A DNA stretch of 64,000 nt from Pseudocitrobacter corydidari (GCF_021172065.1 NZ_CP087880.1:3696583-3760582); one strand, 5' to 3'. Shown: positions 10,233 to 23,433, numbered from the stretch's first letter. Numbers and translations are program-made. The notes: a model not told the origin generated them from the sequence alone.

Positions 10233-11777
10233 CTAACCCGCCAAAAAGAACCTGAACGCCGGGTTATTGGTTTCGTCGTGGCAATCGTAACCCAACTCAT
10301 TCAACCGGGTTTCGAAATCCGGCTCATGATCGCCGAGTTCGAACGCCGCCAGTACGCGTCCGTAATCGGTGCCATGACTGCGATAGTGGAACAAAGAGAT
10401 ATTCCAGTGCGTACCCAGCGTGTTGAGGAAGCGCAGCAGCGCGCCCGGTGATTCCGGGAATTCGAAGCTGTAGAGGCGTTCCTGCAACGGATGCGATGGA
10501 CGCCCGCCAACCATATAGCGCACATGCAGCTTCGCCATTTCGTCGTCGGAGAGATCAACCACGCTGTAGCCGCCGTCGTTGAGCATCTGCAAAATTTCTT
10601 TGCGCTCTTCGAGGCCGCGGCTCAGGCGCACGCCGACAAAGATGCAGGCGTTTTTGGCATCGGCAAAACGGTAGTTGAACTCGGTGACCGAACGCCCGCC
10701 AAGCAGCTGGCAGAATTTGAGGAAGCTGCCCTTCTCTTCCGGAATGGTCACCGCCAGCAACGCTTCACGCTGTTCGCCCAGTTCGCAGCGTTCCGAGACG
10801 TAGCGCAGGCCGTGAAAGTTCACGTTAGCACCGGAAAGAATATGCGCCAGGCGTTCGCCGCGAATGTTGTGCTGAGCGATATATTTTTTCATTCCCGCCA
10901 GCGCCAACGCGCCAGAGGGTTCCGCCACTGCGCGCACATCTTCGAATAAATCCTTCATCGCCGCACAGATCGCATCACTATCGACGGTGATGATGTCGTC
11001 GAGATACTCCTGGCATAAACGGAAGGTTTCGTCGCCGATGCGTTTTACCGCGACACCTTCGGCGAACAGTCCCACGCGTGGCAGATCAACCGGATGACCC
11101 GCATCCAGCGCTGCTTTCAGGCAGGCGGAGTCTTCCGCTTCTACGGCGATCACTTTGATTTGCGGCATCAGTTGTTTGATCAGCACCGCCACGCCAGCAG
11201 CCAGACCGCCGCCGCCGACTGGCACAAATACGCGGTCAAGATGAGCGTCCTGCTGGAGCAATTCCAGCGCCAGCGTGCCCTGCCCGGCAATCACCATCGG
11301 ATGATCGAACGGCGGCACCCAGGTGAAGCCCTGCTGCTGCGACAGTTCGATCGCTTTGGCTTTCGCTTCATCAAAGTTCGCACCGTGAAGCAGCACTTCG
11401 CCGCCAAAGCCGCGCACCGCGTCGACTTTAATATCGGCGGTGGCGGTTGGCATGACGATCAGCGCCTTCACGCCTAACCGCGCGGAGGAGAACGCCACGC
11501 CCTGCGCGTGGTTACCCGCCGAGGCGGTGATCACGCCGTGCGCTTTCTGTTCTTCCGTCAGGCCCGCCATCATGGCGTATGCGCCGCGCAGCTTAAAGCT
11601 GTGCACCGGCTGGCGGTCTTCGCGCTTCACCAGAATCACGTTATCAAGACGCGACGACAGTTTTTCCATTTTCTGTAGCGGCGTGACCTGCGCCGCTTCG
11701 TAGACCGGCGCGCGTAGCACCGCTCTTAAATATTCGGCACCTTCCGGGGCGCCGGACAGGGGTTGCGAGTCAGCCAT
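10233..11777 (-). CDS. ilvA: Threonine deaminase (biosynthetic, PLP-dependent)
   Basis: Converts threonine to 2-oxobutanoate, the committed step to isoleucine; isoleucine inhibits and valine activates. It has 514 residues. The PLP lysine is K62 in HSFKLRGAY, the phosphate-binding loop is GGGGLAAG, and two ACT-like regulatory domains fill the last third. The junction with ilvD reads TAATGATG: an ATG at 11780 overlaps the ilvD stop, but the ATG at 11777 matches the E. coli start, so it begins 2 nt after ilvD. It is the last gene of the ilv operon. Confidence 0.97.
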   Translation of the reverse strand: MADSQPLSGAPEGAEYLRAVLRAPVYEAAQVTPLQKMEKLSSRLDNVILVKREDRQPVHSFKLRGAYAMMAGLTEEQKAHGVITASAGNHAQGVAFSSARLGVKALIVMPTATADIKVDAVRGFGGEVLLHGANFDEAKAKAIELSQQQGFTWVPPFDHPMVIAGQGTLALELLQQDAHLDRVFVPVGGGGLAAGVAVLIKQLMPQIKVIAVEAEDSACLKAALDAGHPVDLPRVGLFAEGVAVKRIGDETFRLCQEYLDDIITVDSDAICAAMKDLFEDVRAVAEPSGALALAGMKKYIAQHNIRGERLAHILSGANVNFHGLRYVSERCELGEQREALLAVTIPEEKGSFLKFCQLLGGRSVTEFNYRFADAKNACIFVGVRLSRGLEERKEILQMLNDGGYSVVDLSDDEMAKLHVRYMVGGRPSHPLQERLYSFEFPESPGALLRFLNTLGTHWNISLFHYRSHGTDYGRVLAAFELGDHEPDFETRLNELGYDCHDETNNPAFRFFLAG

Positions 11778-11779
11778 CA

Positions 11780-13630
11780 TTAACCCCCCAGTTTCGATTT
11801 ATCGCGCACCGCACCTTTGTCGGCGCTGGTCGCCAGGCTGGCGTAGGCACGCAGGGCAAAGGAAACCTGGCGTTCACGGTTTTTCGGCGTCCAAGCCTGT
11901 TCACCACGGGCTTCCTGCGCTTCACGACGCGCGGCAATTTCCTGGTCACTCAGTTGCAACTGAATGCCGCGATTCGGAATGTCGATTTCAATCAGGTCGC
12001 CATCTTCAATGATCGCGATATTGCCGCCGCTTGCCGCTTCCGGTGAAACGTGGCCGATGGAAAGGCCGGAAGTGCCGCCAGAGAAGCGACCGTCGGTGAT
12101 CAACGCACAGGCTTTGCCAAGGCCCATCGATTTCAGGAAGGTGGTCGGATAGAGCATTTCCTGCATGCCAGGGCCGCCTTTCGGACCTTCGTAGCGGATC
12201 ACCACGACATCACCCGCGATGACTTTACCGCCGAGGATCGCTTCAACCGCGTCGTCCTGGCTTTCGTACACTTTCGCCGGGCCGGTGAATTTGAGGATAC
12301 TGTCATCGACGCCTGCGGTTTTCACGATGCAGCCGTTTTCCGCAAAGTTACCGTAGAGTACCGCCAGGCCGCCGTCTTTGCTGTACGCGTGCTCCAGCGA
12401 GCGGATGCAGCCGTTTGCGCGGTCGTCATCGAGAGAATCCCAACGGCAATCCTGCGAGAACGCCTGGGTGGTACGGATACCCGCCGGGCCGGCACGGAAC
12501 ATATTTTTCACCGCATCATCCTGAGTCACGACGATGTCGTATTGCTCAAGCGTTTGCGGCAACGTCAGGCCCAGCACGTTTTTCACATCGCGATTCAGTA
12601 AGTTAGCGCGATCCAACTCGCCCAGAATCCCCAGTACGCCGCCTGCGCGGTGAACATCTTCCATATGGTACTTCTGCGTACTCGGCGCGACTTTACACAG
12701 CTGCGGTACCTTGCGGGAGAGCTTATCGATATCACTCATGGTGAAGTCGATTTCCGCTTCCTGCGCCGCCGCCAGCAGGTGGAGAACGGTGTTGGTAGAG
12801 CCGCCCATCGCGATATCCAGCGTCATGGCGTTTTCAAACGCCGCTTTACTGGCAATATTGCGCGGCAGCGCAGAGGCATCATCCTGCTCGTAATAGCGTT
12901 TGGTCAGCTCAACAATGCGCGTACCGGCATTGAGGAACAGCTGCTTACGGTCGGCGTGGGTTGCCAGCAGCGAGCCGTTACCCGGCTGCGACAGGCCCAG
13001 CGCTTCGGTCAGGCAGTTCATCGAGTTAGCGGTGAACATCCCGGAGCAGGAACCGCAGGTCGGACAGGCAGAACGTTCAACCTGCTCGCTCTGCGAGTCA
13101 GAAACTTTCGGGTCCGCGCCCTGGATCATCGCATCCACCAGATCGAGTTTGATTATCTGATCGGACAGTTTGGTTTTTCCGGCTTCCATCGGGCCGCCGG
13201 AAACAAAGATCACCGGAATATTCAGGCGCAGGGAGGCCATCAGCATCCCCGGGGTGATCTTGTCGCAGTTGGAGATACAGACCATCGCATCGGCGCAGTG
13301 GGCGTTCACCATATACTCAACGGAGTCAGCGATCAGCTCGCGAGATGGCAGTGAATAAAGCATGCCCCCGTGGCCCATGGCGATACCGTCATCCACCGCA
13401 ATGGTGTTGAACTCTTTGGCTACGCCGCCTGCCGCTTCAATCTGTTCAGCAACCAGTTTACCGAGGTCGCGCAGGTGCACATGGCCCGGCACGAACTGGG
13501 TAAACGAGTTTACAACCGCGATAATCGGCTTACCGAAATCGGCGTCGGTCATCCCGGTGGCGCGCCACAGTGCGCGGGCACCCGCCATATTGCGGCCATG
13601 GGTGGTGGTAGCGGAACGATACTTAGGCAT
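11780..13630 (-). CDS. ilvD: Dihydroxy-acid dehydratase
   Basis: Third common step of branched-chain synthesis, dehydrating dihydroxy acids to 2-keto acids with an oxygen-sensitive Fe-S cluster. It has 616 residues, the E. coli length. Fe-S ligand cysteines are visible in [13 protein letters not shown] and in [12 protein letters not shown]. The C-terminal region has the swapped beta-barrel segments ([19 protein letters not shown]). It lies 62 bp after ilvE and is almost fused to ilvA. Confidence 0.97.
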   Translation of the reverse strand: MPKYRSATTTHGRNMAGARALWRATGMTDADFGKPIIAVVNSFTQFVPGHVHLRDLGKLVAEQIEAAGGVAKEFNTIAVDDGIAMGHGGMLYSLPSRELIADSVEYMVNAHCADAMVCISNCDKITPGMLMASLRLNIPVIFVSGGPMEAGKTKLSDQIIKLDLVDAMIQGADPKVSDSQSEQVERSACPTCGSCSGMFTANSMNCLTEALGLSQPGNGSLLATHADRKQLFLNAGTRIVELTKRYYEQDDASALPRNIASKAAFENAMTLDIAMGGSTNTVLHLLAAAQEAEIDFTMSDIDKLSRKVPQLCKVAPSTQKYHMEDVHRAGGVLGILGELDRANLLNRDVKNVLGLTLPQTLEQYDIVVTQDDAVKNMFRAGPAGIRTTQAFSQDCRWDSLDDDRANGCIRSLEHAYSKDGGLAVLYGNFAENGCIVKTAGVDDSILKFTGPAKVYESQDDAVEAILGGKVIAGDVVVIRYEGPKGGPGMQEMLYPTTFLKSMGLGKACALITDGRFSGGTSGLSIGHVSPEAASGGNIAIIEDGDLIEIDIPNRGIQLQLSDQEIAARREAQEARGEQAWTPKNRERQVSFALRAYASLATSADKGAVRDKSKLGG

Positions 13631-13692
13631 GCTTTATTTACTCCCAGTGTCTGTCTAATAAAAGGGACGGTGCGTGCCGTCCCCTTTCTTTG

Positions 13693-14622
13693 TTAGTGAT
13701 TAACCTGATCCAACCAGCCCCATTTATCCTCGGTTTCACCGGTAAAGAGGCCAAAGAATGCTTGCTGAATACATTTGGTGACCGGGCCACAACGGCCTGC
13801 ACCAACCTGGATGCCATCGACGCTACGCACTGGCGTGATTTCCGCCGCCGTACCGGACATAAACACTTCATCCGCCAGGTACAGTGATTCGCGCGACAGC
13901 ACCTGTTCGCGGACTTCGATATCGAGATCTTTCGCCAGTTTGATGATGGCGTCACGGGTGATGCCCGGCAGCGCGGAAGAGGTGAAGGGCGGTGTAAACA
14001 GAATGCCATCTTTCACTTCAAACAGGTTTTCGCCCGCACCTTCAGAGATATAACCGTTCACGTCCAGCGCGATGCCTTCCTGATAACCGTGGCGACGCGC
14101 TTCGCTGCCAACCAGCAGGGAAGAGAGGTAGTTACCACCGGCTTTCGCCGCTGTCGGGATGGTGTTCGGCGCAACGCGGTTCCAGGAAGAGACCATCGCA
14201 TCAATCCCCTGATCCAGCGCCTCTGCGCCCAGGTACGCGCCCCATGGGAACGCGGCAATGATCACGTCAGTTTTGTAGCCATCCGGCGGGTTCACGCCCA
14301 TACCGACATCGCCCACGAAGACCAGCGGACGAATATAGGCGCTGGTGAGATTGTTTTTGCGGATCACCGCGCGGCAGGCTTCCATTAATTCATCAACGCT
14401 CTGAGAGACCGGGAAGCGATAGATTTTGGCTGAGTCATGCAGACGCTGCATGTGTTCGCGATGGCGGAACACCACTGGCCCTTTGTGAGAGTCGTAGCAA
14501 CGGATACCTTCGAAGACAGAAGTACCGTAGTGCAGCGCATGGGACATCACGTGAACTTTCGCTTCGCCCCAAGGAACCATCTCACCGTTGAACCAAATGT
14601 AATCAGCTTTTTTCGTCGTCAT
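13693..14622 (-). CDS. ilvE: Branched-chain amino acid aminotransferase
   Basis: Transfers the amino group from glutamate to the keto acids of Ile, Leu and Val, using PLP. It has 309 residues. The fold type IV features are TAAKAGGNYLSS (PLP lysine) and EGAGENLFEV, as in E. coli IlvE. It lies between ilvM (17 bp upstream) and ilvD in the operon. No oddities. Confidence 0.97.
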   Translation of the reverse strand: MTTKKADYIWFNGEMVPWGEAKVHVMSHALHYGTSVFEGIRCYDSHKGPVVFRHREHMQRLHDSAKIYRFPVSQSVDELMEACRAVIRKNNLTSAYIRPLVFVGDVGMGVNPPDGYKTDVIIAAFPWGAYLGAEALDQGIDAMVSSWNRVAPNTIPTAAKAGGNYLSSLLVGSEARRHGYQEGIALDVNGYISEGAGENLFEVKDGILFTPPFTSSALPGITRDAIIKLAKDLDIEVREQVLSRESLYLADEVFMSGTAAEITPVRSVDGIQVGAGRCGPVTKCIQQAFFGLFTGETEDKWGWLDQVNH

Positions 14623-14639
14623 TTTTCTTCCTTTTGCGC

Positions 14640-14903
14640 TCAGGCGCTAATTTGTTGTGATGTTGTCTGACACTGATGGACGGCGACAGAAGCAACGTCC
14701 ACCAGTTTACTTAACTGACTAAACAGTAATTCGACCGGGCGGGGACTGGCAACGGTCAATTCGATATTTATATTCTGTGCATCGGAGGCCGCTTCCATAT
14801 TCATGGCGCAGATTTGAAAACCGCGATGGCGAACCACGCGTAACACACGTTCCAGCGTTTCCGGGTTGAAGCGAGCCTGCACGGCAAGCTGATGTTGCAT
14901 CAT
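14640..14903 (-). CDS. ilvM: Acetolactate synthase II, small subunit
   Basis: Regulatory ACT-domain subunit of acetohydroxy acid synthase II; 87 residues, as in E. coli. The ACT fold covers nearly the whole chain ([20 protein letters not shown]). Its start overlaps the end of ilvG by 4 nt (ATGA), indicating translational coupling. AHAS II is insensitive to valine. Confidence 0.96.
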   Translation of the reverse strand: MMQHQLAVQARFNPETLERVLRVVRHRGFQICAMNMEAASDAQNINIELTVASPRPVELLFSQLSKLVDVASVAVHQCQTTSQQISA

Positions 14904-16546
14904 GATAATTTCTCCAGCATTTCTGCATTACTGGCACCGGGCGGTACCAATGGCCAGACGTTCTCAAGTTCGTCTATTGAGACATGAAGCAGGTACGGGC
15001 CTTCGCTTTCCAGCAGGGTGTCGAGTGCCGCTTCAACCTGGTCTTTACGGGTGATGTGCTGGCCAGGGATGCCGAAGGCGCTGGCCAGGGTGAGAAAATC
15101 AGGGTTATCGGTAAGCGTGGTTTCGCTGTAGCGTTCCTGGAAGAACAGCTGCTGCCACTGGCGAACCATGCCTAAACGCTGGTTATCCAGCAGGACAATT
15201 TTCAACGGCAACTGTTTACGCTTCACGGTGCCCAGCTCTTGTACGTTCATCATGAACGAGCCATCGCCGGAGATGCAGATAACCGTATCGTTCGGACGGG
15301 CAACCTGTGCGCCAACCGCCGCCGGCAGGCCGAAGCCCATGGTGCCTAATCCGCTGGAGGTGATGAAGTTTTCCGGGCGGGTGTAGGTCATGTGTTGTGC
15401 GGACCACATCTGGTGCTGACCCACGTCGGTGGTGACAACGCTATCAGCAGGCTTTCGATCGGAAAGCTGTTTGAGCAGCAACGGCGCATAGATAGCCTCG
15501 CCCGGATGATCGTAACGCCACGCGTGTTCCGCGCGCAGTTCTGCATTGTGCTGACGCCACGCATCAATCGACAGCGACTGTTGCAGCGCGGGCAGTAACG
15601 CATTCATATCGCCTTGCAGAGCAACGTGTGCCTGACGCAGCTTGTTCATTTCCGCCGGGTCGATATCCATGTGGATTACTTTGGCGTGCGGTGCGAAGGT
15701 ATTCAGCTTGCCGGTCACGCGGTCGTCAAAGCGCGCGCCGACGGCGATCAGCAGGTCACACTCCTGCACTGCCAGGTTCGCGGCTTTGGTGCCGTGCATC
15801 CCCAACATGCCGAGATAATACGGATAATCAGCATCAACCGCGCCAAGGCCTTTCAACGTGCAAGTTGCAGGCATCTGAGTGACGGCGATAAATTCGCGTA
15901 ACGCGGGAACCGCCTGCGCCATCCCAACGCCACCGCCCACATACAGCATCGGTTTTTTCGCCTGCGCCAGCATCTGACACGCGACGTCAACGTTGGCATG
16001 CGGGAAAACATCTTCGCTGTCGACGGTGGAAAAATGGGGTTCCAGATCGCCCTGCGCCACCTGAATATCTTTCGGGATATCTACCAGAACGGGGCCTGGA
16101 CGGCCTGAGTTTGCCACCTGGAATGCTTCTGCCATCACGCGCGGCAACTCTTCCAGCGACTGCACCAGGAAACTATGTTTGGTGCAGGAGAGTGATAAAC
16201 CGAGGACGTCCACTTCCTGAAACGCATCCGTTCCGATGAACGGAGAAGCCACCTGGCCGGTGATGGCGACGACCGGAACAGAGTCCAGCAGGGCATCAGC
16301 GAGGCCGGTTATCAGGTTGGTTGCACCAGGACCAGAGGTTGCGATGCAGACACCCGTTTTACCGGTGGCACGCGCATAACCAATTGCCGCCATCGCCGCG
16401 CCCTGCTCGTGTCGGCACAACAGGTGCTCCACGCCGCCGTCATACAATGCATCGTAAACCGGCATAATTGCGCCACCTGGATAACCGAAAACTGTCTCGA
16501 CTCCTTGTGCCCGCAACGCATGTACTACCCACTGTGCCCCATTCAT
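14900..16546 (-). CDS. ilvG: Acetolactate synthase II, large subunit (intact)
   Basis: ThDP- and FAD-dependent enzyme condensing pyruvate with pyruvate or 2-oxobutanoate. It is a full 548 residues with no frameshift, unlike E. coli K-12, where ilvG is broken and valine becomes toxic. The catalytic glutamate is E47 in RHEQGAA, and the ThDP-binding motif is [11 protein letters not shown]...VLLDN near residues 428-460. It is preceded by ilvX and the attenuator. A valine-resistant AHAS II is therefore expected. Confidence 0.97.
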   Translation of the reverse strand: MNGAQWVVHALRAQGVETVFGYPGGAIMPVYDALYDGGVEHLLCRHEQGAAMAAIGYARATGKTGVCIATSGPGATNLITGLADALLDSVPVVAITGQVASPFIGTDAFQEVDVLGLSLSCTKHSFLVQSLEELPRVMAEAFQVANSGRPGPVLVDIPKDIQVAQGDLEPHFSTVDSEDVFPHANVDVACQMLAQAKKPMLYVGGGVGMAQAVPALREFIAVTQMPATCTLKGLGAVDADYPYYLGMLGMHGTKAANLAVQECDLLIAVGARFDDRVTGKLNTFAPHAKVIHMDIDPAEMNKLRQAHVALQGDMNALLPALQQSLSIDAWRQHNAELRAEHAWRYDHPGEAIYAPLLLKQLSDRKPADSVVTTDVGQHQMWSAQHMTYTRPENFITSSGLGTMGFGLPAAVGAQVARPNDTVICISGDGSFMMNVQELGTVKRKQLPLKIVLLDNQRLGMVRQWQQLFFQERYSETTLTDNPDFLTLASAFGIPGQHITRKDQVEAALDTLLESEGPYLLHVSIDELENVWPLVPPGASNAEMLEKLS

Positions 16547-16548
16547 AG

Positions 16549-16599
16549 TTAGTTCCCCGCCGTAGATCGGGAGAAACAGGATTTTGTGCTACAACTCAT
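16549..16599 (-). CDS. ilvX: Small protein IlvX
   Basis: Sixteen codons: [16 protein letters not shown] then TAA. E. coli IlvX is also 16 residues and shares the pattern xxSTKxCFSRxxxGN. A strong GAGGAG Shine-Dalgarno lies just upstream, and the stop is 2 nt before the ilvG ATG, suggesting coupling. In E. coli this small protein has been detected; its function is unknown. Confidence 0.8.
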   Translation of the reverse strand: MSCSTKSCFSRSTAGN

Positions 16600-16630
16600 A
16601 ATCTGCTCCTCGCTATTGTTTTTAAGTCAT

Positions 16631-16664
16631 AAAAAAACCCCCGGACCTTTCGGTGCGGGGGTCT
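16631..16664 (-). terminator. ilv operon attenuator terminator
   Basis: On the minus strand, GACCCCCGCACC pairs with GGTCCGGGGG, followed by a run of seven T. Located between ilvL and ilvX, it is the classical attenuator read through when charged Ile, Leu or Val tRNA is scarce and the leader ribosome stalls. Confidence 0.93.
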
Positions 16665-16685
16665 TAGTTCGTTAAGGCTTGATTT

Positions 16686-16784
16686 CTAAGCCTTTCCTCG
16701 TCCAAGTGCAGCCCCGCACGGTGGGATAATAATCACCACCACGCTAATCACGACCAGGCTAATCACTCGTAGAAGGGCTTTCAT
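16686..16784 (-). CDS. ilvL: ilv operon leader peptide
   Basis: Thirty-two residues rich in the regulating amino acids, with the core VISLVVISVVVIII followed by PPCGAALGRGKA. It has runs of valine, isoleucine and leucine codons. Ribosome stalling here decides attenuation of ilvXGMEDA. It nearly equals the E. coli peptide. The ATG is at 16782-16784. Confidence 0.95.
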   Translation of the reverse strand: MKALLRVISLVVISVVVIIIPPCGAALGRGKA

Positions 16785-17135
16785 TTTTGTCTATTCTTGC
16801 ATCTTGTTCGAAGGAATACCTACAGAGTTACCACAGACGTTAAGAACAGCACAAGTTTTTTTTATTACTGTGATATTCATCATGCTGCGTAATTTGCACA
16901 AGACAATTGTTTTATATGAAAAAATTATGAATTGAATTTTTTTCACCTGTTGAGCGTTTTCAACACTATTGCGCCTTCAGGAGCACCCTGCCAGTTAAAA
17001 ATGCGAGTCGTATTCTGATTTTATTGCGATGCTATGAAACAGCAGCGATATGCCGGAATCCTCGCCGTAAAATCGAAAACTCGACGGTTATTCACATCGC
17101 AATGACGCGCATAATGCCGCACACCAGGAGGCATT
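16785..17135. promoter_or_regulatory. ilvL / comM divergent promoter region
   Basis: About 350 bp without a gene. The ilvL-proximal half is AT-rich, with A/T tracts at about 16855-16945, consistent with the IHF-bent upstream region of the E. coli ilvPG promoters. The comM-proximal half has the Shine-Dalgarno AGGAGG directly before the comM ATG. No further gene is seen. Confidence 0.6.
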
Positions 17136-18656
17136 ATGTCACTATCCGTTGTCTACACACGCGCGGCGCTAGGCGTCACCGCCCCGCTCATTACCGTTGA
17201 AGTTCACATTAGTCAGGGGTTACCAGGCCTCACCATGGTGGGACTGCCGGAAACGACCGTAAAAGAAGCGCGCGATCGCGTTCGTAGCGCAATTATCAAC
17301 AGCGGTTATGCGTTTCCGGCAAAGAAAATCACGATAAACCTGGCACCTGCCGATCTGCCGAAGGAGGGAGGCCGATATGATTTACCTATCGCTCTCGCGC
17401 TTCTGGCGGCCTCTGAGCAGCTCAATCCACAGAAGCTGGGTCAATACGAGTTTGTGGGCGAACTTGCGCTTACAGGCGCGTTACGCGGCATTCCCGGTGC
17501 AATTTCAGCGGCAATTGAAGCGGATAAAGCCGGTCGACAGATTGTGGTGGCTGAAGATGATGCTGCGCAGGTTGGCCTATTGGGCGGCAATGAATGCTAC
17601 ATCGCCAGCCATTTGCAGGAGGTCTGCGCCTTTCTTGAAGGAAAACACGCATTACGCACGGCGCAGCCTGATGCGACGCCAGTGCCCCTGATATGTGAGG
17701 ACTTGAGCGACGTCATCGGGCAACAGCAGGGGAAGCGTGCGCTCGAAGTTACCGCCGCAGGTGGCCACAATCTTTTGCTTATTGGCCCTCCAGGTACCGG
17801 GAAAACGATGCTCGCCTCGCGTCTGCGCGGGCTGCTGCCCCCGCTCAACGATCGGGAAGCGCTGGAAACGGCGGCGATTATCAGCCTGGAGAATGCCGGT
17901 AGCGTGCAGAAACAGTGGCGTCAGCGCCCTTTCCGTTCGCCGCACCATAGCGCATCGTTAACCGCCATGGTGGGCGGCGGGTCTATTCCGGGGCCTGGCG
18001 AGATCTCGCTGGCGCATAACGGCGTACTGTTTCTCGATGAACTTCCGGAATTTGAACGCCGGGTGCTGGATGCCCTGCGCGAACCCATTGAGTCAGGGCA
18101 GATTCACATTTCGCGAACAAGGGCAAAAATTACCTATCCGGCGCGTTTTCAATTGATTGCGGCAATGAATCCCAGCCCAACCGGGCATTATCAGGGAAAT
18201 CACAATCGCTGTTCGCCAGAGCAAACGCTGCGTTATCTGGGGCGTTTATCGGGTCCGTTTCTGGACCGCTTTGATCTTTCCCTTGAGATACCGTTACCCC
18301 CGCCAGGCATACTGAGTCAGGTGCGCCAGGAAGAAGAGAATAGCCAGACGGTACAGGCACGCGTGATTGAAGCGCAGGCGCGTCAGTATCATCGTCAGGG
18401 GCAGCTCAACGCCAGGCTGGGTAGCAGTGATATTCGCCGCTTCTGTACGCTATGCGATGACGATGCGCTATGGCTGGAGCAAACGCTCACCGCGTTGGGG
18501 TTATCGATACGTGCCTGGCAGCGATTGTTGAAGGTGTCGCGCACCATTGCCGATCTCGAAGGGGTGGACGCGATTGCGCGTCATCATCTCCAGGAGGCGC
18601 TGAGTTATCGGGGTATTGACCGGGTGCTGATTCATCTGCAAAAGCTGCTGCATTAA
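17136..18656 (+). CDS. comM: ComM/YifB, Mg-chelatase-like AAA+ ATPase
   Basis: In naturally transformable bacteria ComM is a hexameric helicase promoting branch migration during integration of transformed DNA; the role in enteric bacteria is less clear. It has 506 residues. There is an N-terminal ChlI-like Lon-fold domain (residues 1-170), then an AAA+ domain with Walker A GPPGTGKTML near 217 and Walker B VLFLDELPEF, then a C-terminal Mg-chelatase subunit domain. Known as yifB in E. coli. Divergent from the ilv operon and convergent with maoP. Confidence 0.93.
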   Translation: MSLSVVYTRAALGVTAPLITVEVHISQGLPGLTMVGLPETTVKEARDRVRSAIINSGYAFPAKKITINLAPADLPKEGGRYDLPIALALLAASEQLNPQKLGQYEFVGELALTGALRGIPGAISAAIEADKAGRQIVVAEDDAAQVGLLGGNECYIASHLQEVCAFLEGKHALRTAQPDATPVPLICEDLSDVIGQQQGKRALEVTAAGGHNLLLIGPPGTGKTMLASRLRGLLPPLNDREALETAAIISLENAGSVQKQWRQRPFRSPHHSASLTAMVGGGSIPGPGEISLAHNGVLFLDELPEFERRVLDALREPIESGQIHISRTRAKITYPARFQLIAAMNPSPTGHYQGNHNRCSPEQTLRYLGRLSGPFLDRFDLSLEIPLPPPGILSQVRQEEENSQTVQARVIEAQARQYHRQGQLNARLGSSDIRRFCTLCDDDALWLEQTLTALGLSIRAWQRLLKVSRTIADLEGVDAIARHHLQEALSYRGIDRVLIHLQKLLH

Positions 18657-18678
18657 AAAAGGGGCCGAAGCCCCTTTC
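18655..18678. terminator. Short bidirectional terminator between comM and maoP
   Basis: GGGGC-CGAA-GCCCC hairpin (18661-18674) with an A run before and TTTCTT after, placed between two convergent stops. Confidence 0.8.
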
Positions 18679-18681
18679 TTG

Positions 18682-19020
18682 TTAGTCGTCGCTTTCAGTG
18701 TAGTCTTCAGCGCCTTCCACCTGCGGCTTCCCGCCAGACAGCGTGTGGAAACGCTTAGGACGCTTAATGCGCGTCACATACTTATTCCACACGCGCTCAG
18801 CTTCGGTCGCTGGCTCACGTTCGCCACGGCACACCGCAACAAACTGCTTCTCTTCATCGGTAGACGGTTCACGTTTGCCGAGATCGAGTTCGTTGAAGGC
18901 ATAGCCACAACGTTCAAGCAATTGAGCCTCTTTGATGGTGAAATCACCATGACGAGAGAACCCGCGTGGATAATTTTTATTGTCGAAAAAACGATTAGTC
19001 GTCGTAAAGCTTTCCGCCAT
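18682..19020 (-). CDS. maoP: Macrodomain Ori organisation protein MaoP (YifE)
   Basis: 112 residues, beginning [20 protein letters not shown], matching E. coli YifE. In E. coli MaoP acts with the cis site maoS to organise the Ori macrodomain. It is acidic at the C-terminus ([11 protein letters not shown]) with no membrane segment. It is adjacent to and divergent from hdfR, as in E. coli. I did not try to place maoS. Confidence 0.92.
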   Translation of the reverse strand: MAESFTTTNRFFDNKNYPRGFSRHGDFTIKEAQLLERCGYAFNELDLGKREPSTDEEKQFVAVCRGEREPATEAERVWNKYVTRIKRPKRFHTLSGGKPQVEGAEDYTESDD

Positions 19021-19138
19021 CCTACACGCTCCTAATTCTTTGGCCGAGCTATTTATGGCGCGGAGTATTAGTTACGCTTGACAGAGTGTAAAACAAAAGA
19101 TTTAAATCATAACGACAAATAATTTTGCGGAGAAAGCT

Positions 19139-19960
19139 GTGGATACGGAATTGCTAAAAACTTTCCTCGAAGTGAGCAGAACTCGTCACTTCGGGCGCGC
19201 TGCGGAAGCCCTCTATTTGACGCAATCTGCGGTAAGTTTTCGCATCCGTCAGTTGGAAAACCAGTTAGGGGTCAATCTCTTCACCCGACATCGCAATAAT
19301 ATCCGTCTGACCGCCGCCGGCGAAAAACTGCTGCCCTACGCAGAAACGCTGATGAATACCTGGCAGGCGGCACGGAAAGAGGTCGCCCATACCTCGCGGC
19401 ATAATGAATTCTCCATCGGGGCCAGCGCCTCGCTGTGGGAATGCATGCTGAATGGCTGGCTCGGCAGGCTCTATCAATCGTTTGATAATCTTCAATTTGA
19501 GGCGCGAATTGCACAGCGTCAGTCGCTGGTGAAGCAGCTCCATGAGCGGCAGCTTGATCTGCTAATTACGACAGAAGCCCCCAAAATGGATGAATTTAGC
19601 AGCCAGTTATTGGGAAACTTCACACTCGCTCTCTACTGCGCATCGCCCTCCAGTGAGAAAGCAGAACTCAACTATTTGCGTCTGGAATGGGGCCCGGATT
19701 TTCAGCAACATGAGGCTGGCCTGATCGCGCACGATGACGTTCCGCTATTGACGACCAGTTCAGCTGATTTGGCAAGACAGCAGCTGGAGCCACTGAAAGG
19801 CTGCACCTGGTTACCTACCGCGTGGGCGAAAGAGAAAGGTGGGCTACATACGGTTGCGGATAGCGCGACGCTTTCTCGTCCGTTATATGCCATCTGGTTA
19901 CAGAACAGCGATAAACAGGCGCAAATCCGCGATATCCTGAAAAATAACGTTCTGGTTTAG
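19139..19960 (+). CDS. hdfR: LysR-type regulator HdfR
   Basis: Represses the flagellar master operon flhDC and, in E. coli, activates gltBD. It has 273 residues, starting at GTG 19139 behind a GCGGAGAAAG ribosome site. The N-terminal winged HTH (residues 1-60) is nearly identical to E. coli HdfR. The effector half has a gap of about six residues near residue 120 and several changes, and the C-terminus ends ...NVLV instead of ...NVLDEVY. In E. coli it sits immediately beside trpT at rrnC, as it does here. Confidence 0.92.
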   Translation: MDTELLKTFLEVSRTRHFGRAAEALYLTQSAVSFRIRQLENQLGVNLFTRHRNNIRLTAAGEKLLPYAETLMNTWQAARKEVAHTSRHNEFSIGASASLWECMLNGWLGRLYQSFDNLQFEARIAQRQSLVKQLHERQLDLLITTEAPKMDEFSSQLLGNFTLALYCASPSSEKAELNYLRLEWGPDFQQHEAGLIAHDDVPLLTTSSADLARQQLEPLKGCTWLPTAWAKEKGGLHTVADSATLSRPLYAIWLQNSDKQAQIRDILKNNVLV

Positions 19961-20016
19961 GGCATTTTAGAGGAAAGGAGTGGGATCGAGAGATGTCACT
20001 TCGCTGAATTTCAGGC

Positions 20017-20046
20017 AAAAAAAATCCTTTGCATAAGCAAAGGATT
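20017..20046 (-). terminator. Terminator after tRNA-Trp (end of rrn transcript)
   Basis: On the minus strand, AATCCTTTGC pairs with GCAAAGGATT around a 4-nt loop and is followed by a run of T (20017-20024). It ends the rRNA-tRNA operon. Confidence 0.92.
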
Positions 20047-20051
20047 ATATA

Positions 20052-20127
20052 TGGCAGGGGCGGAGAGACTCGAACTCGCGACACCCGGTTTTGGAGACCG
20101 GTGCTCTACCAACTGAGCTACGCCCCT
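20052..20127 (-). tRNA. trpT: tRNA-Trp (anticodon CCA)
   Basis: 76 nt including the encoded CCA. Acceptor AGGGGCG, anticodon loop CTCCAAA, T loop GTTCGAGTC. It is the last gene of the operon, followed by a terminator. Confidence 0.97.
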
Positions 20128-20181
20128 AAATTTTCTTATCATTAAGCCTGCTAATGTAGCAGGCTTAATTTTTTTAATAAG
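20128..20181. other. aspT-trpT spacer with perfect hairpin
   Basis: 54 bp containing AAGCCTGCT / AGCAGGCTT, a perfect 9-bp stem with a 5-nt loop. The T run is on the plus-strand side, so for the rrn transcript the A/U run precedes the hairpin. It may be a processing or stability element, or a terminator against plus-strand transcription entering the rrn operon. Confidence 0.6.
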
Positions 20182-20258
20182 TGGCGGAACGGACGGGACT
20201 CGAACCCGCGACCCCCTGCGTGACAGGCAGGTATTCTAACCGACTGAACTACCGCTCC
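20182..20258 (-). tRNA. aspT: tRNA-Asp (anticodon GTC)
   Basis: 77 nt including CCA. Acceptor GGAGCGG pairs with CCGTTCC with a wobble, the anticodon loop is CTGTCAC, and the T loop is GTTCGAGTC. A distal tRNA of the rrn operon, as in E. coli rrnC. Confidence 0.97.
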
Positions 20259-20310
20259 ACCGAATTTCTTTGTCACTATGACTGATCTTTATCAATCGTA
20301 CTGCAATTTG

Positions 20311-20430
20311 ATGCCTGGCAGTTCCCTACTCTCGCATGGGGAGACCCCACACTACCATCGGCGCTACGGCGTTTCACTTCTGAGTTCGGCATGGGGTCAG
20401 GTGGGACCACCGCGCTAGTGCCGCCAGGCA
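20311..20430 (-). rRNA. rrf: 5S ribosomal RNA
   Basis: 120 nt, starting TGCCTGGCGGC and ending GAACTGCCAGGCAT, with the typical CCGAACTCAGAAGTGAAACG core. Near the 5' end it has ACTAGCGCGG where the common E. coli gene has CGTAGCGCGG, a natural allele-type variation. Confidence 0.97.
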
Positions 20431-20526
20431 AATTCTGTTGTATTAACCCGCTTATCGCCGGTCAATTTAATCTGTTATCAAGCTGAAACTGATGTCTGTC
20501 TTCCGCCAAAACATCTTCGGCGTTGT

Positions 20527-23433
<2,907 letters not shown>

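Noticed and set aside
16785..17135. Possible small gene between ilvL and comM
   Set aside because: No frame with a ribosome site and reasonable length; the region fits a divergent promoter.
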